From the NCBI RefSeq assembly GCF_017349295.1, contig NZ_JAFMPK010000047.1:547295-611294 (forward strand): a stretch of DNA of 64,000 bases. The letters are read 5' to 3'. Origin of the DNA: Myceligenerans salitolerans. Its GTDB lineage: Bacteria > Actinomycetota > Actinomycetes > Actinomycetales > Cellulomonadaceae. Below the pieces are notes generated by a model. It did no database searches, was not told the origin of the DNA, and saw nothing but the letters and a program-made list of their open reading frames with translations. Each line of letters starts with the position of its first letter. Positions within the stretch are counted from its first letter, which is position 1. The translations under genes and the position numbers were made by a program. Below are positions 1 to 7,825 of the stretch, in pieces.

Positions 1-20
1 CGGGATGTCAGCCTGGCTCC

Positions 21-725
21 ATGAACGACGACGACCCCACCGCCCCGGGCCCCGGCCGCACCATGTCGCGGATGCTGTGCGACCAGCTGGACTGGCACTG
101 GCGGCACCATCTGCGCCCACGGTTCCGTGGACTGCCCGGCCACCACGAGCCGCTCACCGACGCCGAGTACCTCTGGGAGCCGGTTCCCGACACCTGGAGC
201 GTCCGTCCGCGCGGCACCTCCACCGCGCCGGTCCAGGCCGGGTCCGGGGACTTCACCATCGACTTCGCGTTCCCCGAGCCCACGCCGGCGCCGCTGACGA
301 CCATCGCGTGGCGGCTCGGGCACGTGATCGTCGGCTGCCTCGCCGTCCGGAACGCCGCCCACTTCGGCGCGCCCGCGGCGTCGTACGAGTCCTGGGAGTA
401 CGCCGGGGACGCCGCCAGTGCGCTCGACCAGCTCGACGAACAGATCGCCGTCTGGCTCGCCGGGGTCCGGGGGCTCGACGACGATGGGCTGGCACGCCCC
501 GTCGGCCCGGCCGAGCCGTTCCCCGACGCGCCCATGACCGAACTCGTCCTGCACATCAACCGTGAGCTGATCCACCACCTGTCCGAGGTCTGCCTGCTGC
601 GCGACCTCCACCGGCACACCCACTCGCCGTCGCACCCGGGCCCGCTCCTCGGCTCGGACGCCGGCCCCGCCGTCCCCGACCCGACCACCCCCGCGACCAC
701 GACCACGGAAGGAGTGCAGCGATGA
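21..725 (+). CDS. DinB-superfamily protein
   Basis: A 234-residue soluble protein with the helical, histidine-bearing pattern of the DinB/DUF664 four-helix-bundle family. WRLGHVIVG at residues 97-105 and HINRELIHHLSEV at 178-190 supply histidines placed like the metal ligands of DinB proteins. In actinobacteria such proteins include mycothiol-dependent thiol transferases, but no substrate can be read here. The C-terminal 35 residues are rich in Pro and Thr and probably disordered. The gene overlaps the following VOC gene by 4 bases (ATGA), so the two are translationally coupled. The family call is fairly secure; the function is not known. Confidence 0.75.
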   Translation: MNDDDPTAPGPGRTMSRMLCDQLDWHWRHHLRPRFRGLPGHHEPLTDAEYLWEPVPDTWSVRPRGTSTAPVQAGSGDFTIDFAFPEPTPAPLTTIAWRLGHVIVGCLAVRNAAHFGAPAASYESWEYAGDAASALDQLDEQIAVWLAGVRGLDDDGLARPVGPAEPFPDAPMTELVLHINRELIHHLSEVCLLRDLHRHTHSPSHPGPLLGSDAGPAVPDPTTPATTTTEGVQR

Positions 726-1183
726 GCCGCACCGTCCAGATCACCTTCGACGCCCACGACCCGAAAGCCCTGTCGACGTTCTGGCGGGACGTGCTCGGCT
801 ACGTCCACCCGTTCCCGCCCGGCGTCGAGCCGGAGCCCGGGGCGGACCCGCTCGCCGCGTGGGACGACTTCCTGGAACGCACCGGCGTCCCCGTGGAGCA
901 GCGCAACAGCGCCTCCGCCCTCGAGGACCCCGACGGGAAGGGGCCGCGCCTGTACTTCCAGCAGGTCCCCGAGGACAAGGTCGCCAAGAACCGCGTCCAC
1001 CTCGACGTGCGCACGGCGTCGGACCTCCGCGGCGACGAACGCATGGCCGCGCTGGAGAAGGAGTGCGACCGCCTGGTCGACCTGGGCGCGACCCGCCTGA
1101 AGCGCTTCGAGCCGGACGCACCGATGAGTATCGGGTTCATCGTGATGCAGGATCCGGAGGGCAACGAGTTCTGTCTCGACTGA
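722..1183 (+). CDS. VOC (glyoxalase-like) family protein
   Basis: A 153-residue protein of the vicinal-oxygen-chelate fold. The opening strand VQITFDAHDPKALSTFW and the closing FIVMQDPEGNEFCLD are the typical beginning and end of Glyoxalase_6-type domains, and H94 in NRVHLDV lies where a metal ligand usually sits. Family members include glyoxalases, dioxygenases and drug-binding resistance proteins; nothing here separates these. The start codon overlaps the stop of the DinB-like gene, so the pair probably forms one small operon, perhaps in thiol or xenobiotic detoxification (inference from the two families). Confidence 0.8.
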   Translation: MSRTVQITFDAHDPKALSTFWRDVLGYVHPFPPGVEPEPGADPLAAWDDFLERTGVPVEQRNSASALEDPDGKGPRLYFQQVPEDKVAKNRVHLDVRTASDLRGDERMAALEKECDRLVDLGATRLKRFEPDAPMSIGFIVMQDPEGNEFCLD

Positions 1184-1279
1184 GTCCTGCGGGACGGATG
1201 CGACCGGGCGCCCGGAGCCGGCCGCCGTCGGCCGGCCGCAGGTGCCGTCCCACACGGCAGGGAAGCTTCCGCCCTGTGT

Positions 1280-2443
1280 TCAAGGAGCCTCGCCGCGCGA
1301 CGTCGTCGTCAGGAGTTCGCAGCCGTCCTCCGTGACGAGCACGGTGTCGCACACCACGTGGTCGCCGACCTGTTGCTTGATCACCCAGGACTGGATGTAG
1401 AAGGTCATGCCCGGCCGAAGGACCGTCGTGTTGCCAGGGCGGAGACCGAGCACGGCGTTCCCTCCCACCCAGGAGGGAGGGAAGCCGATGCCGATGAGGT
1501 AGCCGCAGTGGTGGCGGTCGTTGGGCGCGCCGAGGTCCGCGTCGACGGTGTCCCGCCATGCCCGGTAGATGTCCTCGGCAGTGCGTCCCGGCCGGATCGC
1601 CGCGCGGATGGCGGCGTGTCCGACGAGGGCGATCTCGGCGGCCGCCGGGCTGCGGGGAGGTCCTGCGACGGCGACGGTGCGGGTCAGCGGTGCGTGGTAG
1701 CGGGCGACGGCCGCGGACAGCTCGAGGAACACGGTGTCGGTGTCGCGCAGCCGGCGCGTGGACCAGGCGAGGTGTTCCTGGTCAACCCGGTCCATGGTGC
1801 GCACGAGCGGCACGAAGCCCGGATAGTCGCTGCCGGAGCGGATCATCGCGTGCAGACCGGCGGCTGCCACCTCGGCCTCCGGGACACCGGCTCCGACGGC
1901 GTCGAGCGCCGCCTGCATGCCCAGGTCGGAGAGCCGTGCCGCCGCCTCGATGCAGGCCAGCTCCCGGTCCGAGTGCACCGCGCGCAGGCCGACCAGCAGG
2001 TCCGTGCAGTCGATCCAAGCCTGTGCGGGCACGCTGTCGCGAACCCGGTTCCACACGGCGATCGGGAACGTCATCGAGTGCCCCTGGTACCCGACCGCTT
2101 CCTGAGGGCCGCCGGCCTGCTTGATCGTGGAGGAGAGGACCGCCGCCGGGTCGGCGTCGTCGCCGTAACCGTCGAACGCGCAGTCCGGCACCTGGGCTGC
2201 CGCCGTGGGCGCCTCCATGGCGCGGGCGACGAGCACCGGCTCACCGTCTGCGGCCACGACGAGCGCGGTGAAGGCGAAGTGGCCCTGGTTGTTGTAGCCG
2301 GTCAGGTAGTAGATGTCCTCCGGAGCGGTGACCACGAGCACGGGGAGCTCACGCTCGGCCATGGCGGCCAGGAGATTCCGCCTGCGCTGCCGAAACTCCT
2401 CCGGTGGGAATGCCGGTCCGGTGAGGGACACGTCGTCGGACAT
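1280..2443 (-). CDS. M24 (creatinase/aminopeptidase P) fold protein, EutD/DoeA-like, metal ligands altered
   Basis: A 387-residue protein with the creatinase-type N-terminal domain (YYLTGYNNQGHF near 45-55) and a pita-bread C-terminal domain. In metal-dependent M24 enzymes the core reads D...YhsDiTRT, H, E, E. Here the region is LELSAAVARYHAPLTRT, giving Glu241 and Pro252 where the two Asp are expected; the Glu of the MxFxIEP element is Gln351, and the last Glu aligns with Cys365. Ectoine hydrolases (EutD/DoeA) are M24-fold enzymes reported to work without metal, and the VARAME and GFPPSW elements here resemble them. Function could thus be hydrolysis of an amide-like osmolyte, but this is inference. 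The ATG at 2443 has GGAGG upstream; an in-frame extension to 2539 lacks one. Confidence 0.7.
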   Translation of the reverse strand: MSDDVSLTGPAFPPEEFRQRRRNLLAAMAERELPVLVVTAPEDIYYLTGYNNQGHFAFTALVVAADGEPVLVARAMEAPTAAAQVPDCAFDGYGDDADPAAVLSSTIKQAGGPQEAVGYQGHSMTFPIAVWNRVRDSVPAQAWIDCTDLLVGLRAVHSDRELACIEAAARLSDLGMQAALDAVGAGVPEAEVAAAGLHAMIRSGSDYPGFVPLVRTMDRVDQEHLAWSTRRLRDTDTVFLELSAAVARYHAPLTRTVAVAGPPRSPAAAEIALVGHAAIRAAIRPGRTAEDIYRAWRDTVDADLGAPNDRHHCGYLIGIGFPPSWVGGNAVLGLRPGNTTVLRPGMTFYIQSWVIKQQVGDHVVCDTVLVTEDGCELLTTTSRGEAP

Positions 2444-2569
2444 GTGGGGTGACACCTCCCCTTCGTCGCACCCACCCACCACGCTATGGGACGGACCGCC
2501 CACTGGCCCGTCCGCCCTCGCGGCCGGCCGTCGTGCCATCTCTACGGATCACGTCGCCGCGCCGTCGCG

Positions 2570-2607
2570 AAAAAGCCGTGGCGTTCCCGGGCTCCAGTGC
2601 GTACGGT
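2570..2607 (+). promoter_or_regulatory. Putative WhiB7-type promoter of the erm leader transcript
   Basis: An AAAAA tract (2570-2574) lies 3 bases upstream of GTGGCG (2578-2583), followed after 18 bases by TACGGT (2602-2607). WhiB7/WblC-dependent promoters have an A/T tract three bases upstream of the -35. The same A-tract and GTGGCG-N-TCCCG string occurs in the promoter of the abc-F gene near 30.46 kb. Assignment to WhiB7 is inference. Confidence 0.5.
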
Positions 2608-2617
2608 CGGGACCGCC

Positions 2618-2659
2618 ATGAGTATGAACGCGATGATCAGGCTCCGTTCCGCCCGCTAG
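2618..2659 (+). CDS. ermL: Erm leader peptide (RLR class)
   Basis: A 13-codon open frame encoding MSMNAMIRLRSAR, ending in TAG, begins about ten bases after the predicted -10. It carries Arg-Leu-Arg, the macrolide-dependent stalling motif known from leader peptides such as ErmDL (MRLR). The frame sits 115 bases before the erm start and its last codons lie inside the first arm of the attenuator. A drug-stalled ribosome at RLR would cover bases 2640-2660 and break that hairpin. The peptide call rests on position, motif and RNA context together. Confidence 0.75.
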   Translation: MSMNAMIRLRSAR

Positions 2660-2772
2660 CGGCGCGGAACGCAGACCACCACCCAGTGCGTGCTCCGCGC
2701 CGCCGGCTTCCGCCGGGCGGCGCGCTCTGTGCTGCCCGGATTCCAGGTCCGAACGACTCTTCCGGAGCACGC
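2646..2772 (+). promoter_or_regulatory. Translational attenuator of erm
   Basis: Two hairpins follow the leader. The first pairs GTTCCGC (2646-2652) and CCGC (2653-2656) with GCGG (2659-2662) and GCGGAAC (2664-2670). The second pairs GCGTGCTCCG (2688-2697) with CGGAGCACGC (2763-2772), a perfect 10-bp match that buries the GGAG ribosome-binding site of erm at 2764-2767. This is the arrangement expected of inducible erm genes: ribosome stalling on the leader rearranges the RNA and frees the site. Which alternative pairings form was not computed. Confidence 0.7.
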
Positions 2773-2773
2773 C

Positions 2774-3586
2774 ATGCCGCGCAACCATCCCTCTCGTCAC
2801 CCCGCACGCCCGACCGCCGCACGGGACCCACGTCATCCCGGCGGCGCCCACGAACTGGGCCAGAACCTTCTCGTCGACTCCCGCGTCATCGACCGCGTCG
2901 TCGGCCTCGTCCGTGACGCCGACCGGCCCCTGGTCGAGTGGGCCGCCGGGCGCGGGGCGTTGACCCTGCCGATGGCACGCCTGGGCCGCCCGGTCGAGGC
3001 CGTCGAGATCGACCCGCGCTCGGTCGACCACCTGGTCCGTATCGCGCCGGGAAACGTCACCGTGACGCGGGGCGACATCCTGCGCCACACCCCGCCGTCG
3101 GCCAGCCACGACCTCGTGTGCAACGTGCCGTTCCACCTGACGACCCCCGTCCTGCGGCGCGTCGTCACCCTCGGCGGCTGGCGGCGTGCCGTGCTGCTGA
3201 CGCAGTGGGAGGTCGCGCGCAAACGCGCCGCCGTCGGCGGCACCACCCTGCTGACCGCCCAGTGGTGGCCCTGGTACACGTTCCGGCTGGACCGACGCGT
3301 GCCCGCGGCCGCCTTCCGGCCCCGGCCGAGCGTGGACGCGGGGATCCTGGTGATCGACCGCCGTCCGCAGCCCCTCCTCCCCGTGACCGACGCCGACCGC
3401 TACCAGCGATTCACCGCGGCCGTCTTCCACGGTCCCGGCCGCGGCGTGCGGGACGTCCTCGCACGGCAAGGTCTGCCCCGGGGCGAGGTCCGACGGTGGG
3501 CACGGCAGCATCACGTCGGACCCGGCACGCTACCCCGCGACCTGAGTGCCGGTGCGTGGGCGGAGGCGTTCGCCATCGGCCGCTGA
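2774..3586 (+). CDS. erm: 23S rRNA (adenine-N6)-methyltransferase, Erm family
   Basis: A 270-residue Rossmann-fold methyltransferase that should methylate A2058 of 23S rRNA and give macrolide, lincosamide and streptogramin B resistance. Visible motifs are HELGQNLL (27-33, motif X), EWAAGRGALT (55-64, SAM-binding motif I), VEIDPR (77-82), GDIL (100-103) and the catalytic NVPF (117-120, motif IV). Paralogous KsgA enzymes carry NLPY and share conserved flanks not seen here; the short basic C-terminus and the RLR leader favour Erm. ATG 2774 was chosen because GGAG lies 6 bases upstream; an in-frame GTG at 2690 lies inside the attenuator. It resembles actinobacterial Erm(X)/Erm(37)-type enzymes in general character, but the class is not assigned. 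Confidence 0.9.
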   Translation: MPRNHPSRHPARPTAARDPRHPGGAHELGQNLLVDSRVIDRVVGLVRDADRPLVEWAAGRGALTLPMARLGRPVEAVEIDPRSVDHLVRIAPGNVTVTRGDILRHTPPSASHDLVCNVPFHLTTPVLRRVVTLGGWRRAVLLTQWEVARKRAAVGGTTLLTAQWWPWYTFRLDRRVPAAAFRPRPSVDAGILVIDRRPQPLLPVTDADRYQRFTAAVFHGPGRGVRDVLARQGLPRGEVRRWARQHHVGPGTLPRDLSAGAWAEAFAIGR

Positions 3587-3692
3587 GGACTCCGGATACG
3601 GCCGCGCGACATCGTGCGGCCGTACCCTCCGCGACACCACAAGGACGCCCCCACCACGGAAGGTGCAGTGTTCCGGCTTCTCCGACCGTCGG

Positions 3693-3728
3693 CTAGTTGA
3701 CATATCTCCTATGCGACTTGTCTACTAG
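3693..3728 (+). promoter_or_regulatory. Promoter and inverted-repeat operator of the PadR gene
   Basis: CTAGTTGACA (3693-3702) and TGTCTACTAG (3719-3728) are inverted repeats with one mismatch, separated by 16 bases. The left arm contains a consensus -35 TTGACA (3697-3702); the right arm covers the -10 region just before the GTG start at 3733. Such placement fits autorepression by the PadR product. Confidence 0.65.
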
Positions 3729-3732
3729 TCTC

Positions 3733-4254
3733 GTGATCCTCGCGCGCATCATCCTCGGGCTGCTCGACCTCGCCCCCATGTCCGGGTACGACCTCAAGCG
3801 CCATTTCGACACGACGATCAACCACTTCTGGTCGGCCGACCGGGCGCAGATCTACCGGACGCTCGCACGGCTCGTCGACGACGGGCTCGCGACCGTGGAG
3901 ACCGTCGCGGGCGCGAAGGCTCCCGACCGCCACGAGCACCGCATCACGGAGCGGGGCCGCGCGGCGTTGCGGGAGTGGCTCACCTCCGAGCTCGACCGGC
4001 AGCCCGAGCGGGACGCGTTCCTCGCGCGGCTGTTCTTCGCGGGGAGCCTGGACGACGCCGAGCTCGCCGGTCTTCTGGCCAGGCACCGGGCGGCGGCGCG
4101 GGAACAACTCGACGCGCTCGAGGCGATCCGTGCCTCGACTCCCCCGCCGGCCGACCGGCGCGCCCGGCTCCGGATCACCACTCTCAACTGCGGGCTGGCC
4201 CGCGCCCGCGCCGAGCTCGACTGGCTCGACGAGATCACCGAGGAGCTCACGTGA
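3733..4254 (+). CDS. PadR-family transcriptional regulator
   Basis: A 173-residue regulator beginning VILARIILGLLDLAPMSGYDL, the standard PadR winged-helix opening, followed by the recognition region IYRTLARLVDDGL and the wing around DRHEHRITERG. The C-terminal half is helical with many Glu and Arg, matching the Vir_act_alpha_C dimerisation domain. GTG 3733 is preferred over an upstream TTG at 3697 because that TTG is part of the -35 box, so the mRNA is probably leaderless. The stop overlaps the hydrolase start by 4 bases (GTGA). It probably represses itself and the hydrolase through the flanking inverted repeat; the ligand is unknown. Confidence 0.85.
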   Translation: MILARIILGLLDLAPMSGYDLKRHFDTTINHFWSADRAQIYRTLARLVDDGLATVETVAGAKAPDRHEHRITERGRAALREWLTSELDRQPERDAFLARLFFAGSLDDAELAGLLARHRAAAREQLDALEAIRASTPPPADRRARLRITTLNCGLARARAELDWLDEITEELT

Positions 4255-5027
4255 CCGACTATCCCGAACTGCATCACGAGCAGGCCGGGTCCGCGCACCC
4301 ACCGCTGCTCTTCCTGCACGGCGGCACCGTCGCCGGCTGGTCGTGGCAGGAGCAGGTCGACGCCTTCACCGACCGGCAGGTGGTGACGCCCGACCTGCCG
4401 GGCTTCGGCCGGCGTGCCCGCGACGACTGGCCCGGACTCCACGGCACCGCCGACGCCGTCGCGGAGCAGCTCGCCGCGCTCGGCGTCGGGGGCCCGGTCG
4501 ACGTGGTCGGGCTGTCGTTCGGCGGGATCGTCGGACTCCACGTCGCGGCACGGCATCCCGGCCTCGTGCGCACGCTCCTGGTCAGCGGGCCGATGCTGGT
4601 GCCCGCCGGGATCGCCCTGCGGACCGCGGGCAGGCTGCAGCTGAGCGCGTGGAACGCACCCTGGTTCTGGAAGGCGCAGGCGGCGGCCATGGGCCTACCG
4701 GCTGACGCCCGCGACGTGTTCGTCCGACACGGCCTGACGATCCGCCGCGACACCATGCAGCGGATCACCTCCGAGATCTACCCGCGTGGCGCTCTCCCGG
4801 CGGACATCTCGCGCTACACCGGCCCTCTGCTCGGTCTTGCCGGCGAGCGCGAGTCCGCCTACTTCCGCCGCTCGCTCGAGGCGCTGCGGCGGGCCGTCCC
4901 CCGGGCCGAGATCCGCCTCGCGCCCGGGATGCACCACATGTGGAGCATCGAGGACACGGGCCTCTTCAACGACGTCACAGCCTCGTGGCTGGCGGGCCGG
5001 GTCGACCCGCGCCTGCTGCCGGTCTGA
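4251..5027 (+). CDS. Alpha/beta hydrolase
   Basis: A 258-residue alpha/beta-hydrolase. LLFLHGG (19-25) forms the oxyanion region, GLSFGG (87-92) is the nucleophile elbow with Ser89, and HH in PGMHHMW near the C-terminus supplies the catalytic histidine. A cap region around residues 120-180 is rich in aromatic and hydrophobic residues, as in esterases and haloperoxidase-like enzymes. It overlaps the PadR gene by 4 bases, so its substrate or product may be the effector of the regulator. No signal peptide is present. Substrate cannot be predicted. Confidence 0.85.
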   Translation: MTDYPELHHEQAGSAHPPLLFLHGGTVAGWSWQEQVDAFTDRQVVTPDLPGFGRRARDDWPGLHGTADAVAEQLAALGVGGPVDVVGLSFGGIVGLHVAARHPGLVRTLLVSGPMLVPAGIALRTAGRLQLSAWNAPWFWKAQAAAMGLPADARDVFVRHGLTIRRDTMQRITSEIYPRGALPADISRYTGPLLGLAGERESAYFRRSLEALRRAVPRAEIRLAPGMHHMWSIEDTGLFNDVTASWLAGRVDPRLLPV

Positions 5028-5081
5028 CGACGGCGCCCGGCCCAGAACATCACGCCGGACGGATCGAACGGGTCGGAGCCG

Positions 5082-5849
5082 TCATCGCCGGGCCCGGAAG
5101 GCCAGACCGGCCGCCACCGCGAAGGTCACGCCGAGCACCAGGCACCAGACGACGGCGAGCGCCGCCGCACCACCCGGGTCGGCAGCCGGCACGACGTCGC
5201 CGGCCAGAAGCCCGCGCACGGTCTCGATCACGGGCGTGACGGGCTGATGCTCGGCGAACCCGCGCATCCAGCTCGGCAGGGTGTCGACGGGCACGAACGC
5301 GCTCGACACGTAGGGCAGGAACATCACGACGAACGAGAATCCCCCGGCGGCGTCGGGCGACCGGACCAGGACGCCCACGAGGGCCGCGAGCCAGGTGATC
5401 CAGCCGACGAAGAGCAGGATCATGCCGACCACGGCGAGCCATTCCAGGGCCGTCGCGTCGGGCCGGAATCCCATGAGGATCGACACCCCGAACACGATGG
5501 CGGTCGTGACCAGGTTCTTCACCAGGCTCGCCGCCACATGTCCCGACAGCACGGTCCATGCGGTGACGGGCATCGAGCGAAGTCGCTCGACCATGCCGCT
5601 CGACATGTCGTGCTCCACGGCCAGCGCGGTGTTCGCCGCGCCGAACCCGGCCGCCAGGAGGATCACGCCCGGTGTCACGTAGTTGATGTAGTCGGTCCCC
5701 ACGTCGAGGGCGCCGCCGAACACGAGCACGAACATCAGCAGGATGACCACGGGCAGCAGCACGGCGGTGATCACGGCGTCCACGTCTCGCGAGACGAGGC
5801 GCAGGCCGCGCACCGTCATGGTCGAGACGTCCCTGAACAGGGAGGTCAT
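5082..5849 (-). CDS. ABC-2 type drug exporter permease (DrrB-like)
   Basis: A 255-residue ABC2_membrane permease with about six hydrophobic segments, including AVITAVLLPVVILLMFVLVF near the N-terminus and a C-terminal AALAVVWCLVLGVTFAVAAG. The MSSGMVERLRSMP stretch is the conserved cytoplasmic loop of DrrB/NodJ-type permeases. The start overlaps the ATPase stop by 4 bases. Together they form an exporter, probably for a hydrophobic drug or lipid. The divergent TetR gene is the likely controller. Confidence 0.9.
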   Translation of the reverse strand: MTSLFRDVSTMTVRGLRLVSRDVDAVITAVLLPVVILLMFVLVFGGALDVGTDYINYVTPGVILLAAGFGAANTALAVEHDMSSGMVERLRSMPVTAWTVLSGHVAASLVKNLVTTAIVFGVSILMGFRPDATALEWLAVVGMILLFVGWITWLAALVGVLVRSPDAAGGFSFVVMFLPYVSSAFVPVDTLPSWMRGFAEHQPVTPVIETVRGLLAGDVVPAADPGGAAALAVVWCLVLGVTFAVAAGLAFRARR

Positions 5850-6814
5850 GCCGCCACCTCCGCCGTCCGGGCCGTACGGGTCTGACCGACGTGCCCGGTC
5901 AGGGTCAGGAAGACGTCGTCGAGGGTGGGCGTGCGCATCTCCCAGTGCTCGGGCGTGACCCCCACGGCCTCGACCGTGGAGAGCACGGACCGGACGTGCG
6001 CGACCGACCCGTCGGTCGGCACACGCACCCGGGCGCCGTCGACCGTCGCGGCGTCCAGCGCCGGAGCGAGCCGGGCGGCGTCGGACGGGGAGGGGAGCGT
6101 GAGCTCCACGCCTGCCTCTCCCACCTGGCTCTTGAGCTGCGCGGGTGTGCCCTCGGCGACCACACGGCCGCCGTCCACGAGCGCGACCCGCCGGGCCAGC
6201 CGGTCGGCCTCCTCCAGGTACTGGGTGGTGAGGAAGACGCTGGTACCTTGCTCGACCACGTCGCGGACGACATCCCACAGCGCTTGCCGGGAGCGGGGGT
6301 CGAGGCCGGTGGTGGGCTCGTCGAGGAACATGATCCGAGGCCGGGTCAGGAGGCCCGCCGCCAGGTCGAGGCGACGACGCATGCCGCCCGAGTACGTGTC
6401 GACGCGTCGGCTCGCGGCGTCGCCGAGGTCGAACGCCGTGAGCAGCTCGGCCACGCGGTCGGGCACCACCCGGCGCGGGAGGTGCGCGAGGTGGCCCATC
6501 ATCGTGAGGTTCTCGGCACCCGTCTGCCTGGCGTCGACGGCGACCTGCTGCCCCGTGAGGCTGATGATCTCGCGGACCCGGCGCGCGTCGCGCACGACGT
6601 CGAGCCCTGCCACCGTCGCGCGTCCCGCGTCGGGCCGCAGCAGCGTGGCCAGGATGCGGACGGTGGTCGTCTTGCCCGCACCGTTGGGGCCGAGCAGCGC
6701 GAGGACCGATCCCTCCTCGAGCTCCAGGTCCAGCCCGTCCAGCACGGGCGGGCTGGTGGCCCCTCGTTTCGCGAAGGACTTGCGCAGCCCTTCGGCGGTG
6801 ACTATCGCGCCCAT
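5846..6814 (-). CDS. ABC transporter ATP-binding protein (DrrA-like)
   Basis: A 322-residue ATPase of the daunorubicin-resistance DrrA type. Walker A is GPNGAGKTTT, the signature is YSGGMRRRLDL, Walker B is IMFLDEP, and a C-terminal accessory region (from about residue 225) ends in TPTLDDVFLTLTG, the DrrA C-terminal motif. ATG 6814 follows AGAGAGGAAGACC, a good ribosome-binding site; the open frame continues upstream without stops only because of high GC content. It energises the coupled permease. Induction probably occurs when a ligand releases the TetR protein from the intergenic region. Confidence 0.9.
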   Translation of the reverse strand: MGAIVTAEGLRKSFAKRGATSPPVLDGLDLELEEGSVLALLGPNGAGKTTTVRILATLLRPDAGRATVAGLDVVRDARRVREIISLTGQQVAVDARQTGAENLTMMGHLAHLPRRVVPDRVAELLTAFDLGDAASRRVDTYSGGMRRRLDLAAGLLTRPRIMFLDEPTTGLDPRSRQALWDVVRDVVEQGTSVFLTTQYLEEADRLARRVALVDGGRVVAEGTPAQLKSQVGEAGVELTLPSPSDAARLAPALDAATVDGARVRVPTDGSVAHVRSVLSTVEAVGVTPEHWEMRTPTLDDVFLTLTGHVGQTRTARTAEVAA

Positions 6815-6836
6815 GGTCTTCCTCTCTCGAACACTT

Positions 6837-6888
6837 ACTGTGTACTCCCTACACGAAACAGTGTGTACCGTAAACAGTATGCGGTCAA
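6837..6888. promoter_or_regulatory. Divergent promoter/operator between drrA-like and tetR genes
   Basis: This short AT-richer stretch holds direct repeats AAACAGT at 6856-6862 and 6872-6878, an inverted half ACTGT at 6837-6841, and GTGTA/TACAC arms at 6840-6844 and 6850-6854. On the minus strand TTGACC (6888-6883) is a good -35 for the exporter. The repeats would let a TetR dimer block both promoters. The exact operator is not resolved. Confidence 0.5.
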
Positions 6889-6936
6889 GACAGTTTTCGG
6901 CCACGGTGCCCGGGCCGGCAAGGCAGGATGGGACCG

Positions 6937-7824
6937 ATGAGCACCGACACGACGCCCGAGCCCACCGGACAGCCGCAGGACCCGGCCGAGCAGCCGTGGG
7001 ACGGCGCGGTGGCCGGTGAACCGCCGGCCACCCTGCAACGGCTGTGGGGCACCACCGCACCGCGACGCCGCGGCCCCAAGCCGGCGCTGTCCGTCGGACG
7101 GATCGTGCGGGCCGCGATGGAGCTGGCCGACGCCGAGGGCCTCGCCGCCGTCTCGATGGCCCGCATCGCGGAGGCGGTCGGGTACACGCCGATGGCCCTG
7201 TACCGGTACGTGGCCGGCAAGGAGGAGCTACTGGTCCTGATGGCGGACGCCGTGGCCGCCGACCTGCCCGACCTTCCCGCCGACACCGGCTGGCGCGCGG
7301 GCCTGGAGGCCTGGACGCGAGCCCAGATCGACATGGGGCTGGCCCGCCCGTGGTTCCTGGACCTGCCGCTGTCCGCCGCGGTGCCGGGGCCCCACCGCGT
7401 ACGCTGGCTCGACCAGGCTTTCGGGATCCTGCGCGAGGTCGACCTGCCGGCCGACGAGAAGCTGGCCCTCGTCGGTCTGCTCGCCCAGCACGTCCTGGGC
7501 GAGACCCGCGTGCAGGTCGAGTCCCGCCGCGCGGCGGTCGAGCGGGTGCGTCGCGAGGCCGGGCTGCCCGACGGGACGCCCGAGGCCGAGCTCGACCCCG
7601 CCGCGATCGACGCGGCCCACCCCTACGCCGGCTTCGAGGCCATGCTCGGCCGGTATGCCTCGCCGGCCACCTACCCGCATCTGTTCGAGGCGTTCGCGGC
7701 ATGGGACGGGACGACGACGGACGCGCCGCCCGAGGACGACATCGGCTTCGGGATCACGATCGTGCTCGACGGCGTCGAGGCCTACCTCCGGCGCCGCGGC
7801 GCCCTGCCCGCCGGCGAGGGGTAG
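6937..7824 (+). CDS. TetR-family regulator with TetR_C tetracycline-type C-terminal domain
   Basis: A 295-residue TetR protein with a long Pro/Glu-rich N-terminal tail (1-48), the helix-turn-helix at about 70-93 (VSMARIAEAVGYTPMALYRY), and a large C-terminal ligand domain of the type found in TetR-like regulators of drug exporters. The length well above 200 residues and RVRWLDQAFGIL support that. It is divergent from the DrrAB-like exporter across a 120-base region with repeats, so it is the probable repressor. ATG 6937 is preferred; an in-frame alternative lies 9 bases upstream at 6928. Confidence 0.88.
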   Translation: MSTDTTPEPTGQPQDPAEQPWDGAVAGEPPATLQRLWGTTAPRRRGPKPALSVGRIVRAAMELADAEGLAAVSMARIAEAVGYTPMALYRYVAGKEELLVLMADAVAADLPDLPADTGWRAGLEAWTRAQIDMGLARPWFLDLPLSAAVPGPHRVRWLDQAFGILREVDLPADEKLALVGLLAQHVLGETRVQVESRRAAVERVRREAGLPDGTPEAELDPAAIDAAHPYAGFEAMLGRYASPATYPHLFEAFAAWDGTTTDAPPEDDIGFGITIVLDGVEAYLRRRGALPAGEG

Positions 7825-7825
7825 G

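Noticed and set aside
2690-2773. Upstream GTG start giving a 28-residue extension of Erm
   Set aside because: The GTG is within the attenuator arm and has no ribosome-binding site; ATG 2774 has GGAG and gives the normal Erm N-terminus.
6815-7702. N-terminal 296-codon extension of the DrrA-like ATPase
   Set aside because: It runs antisense to the tetR gene, is Arg/Pro-rich, and the ATPase has a good ribosome-binding site at ATG 6814.
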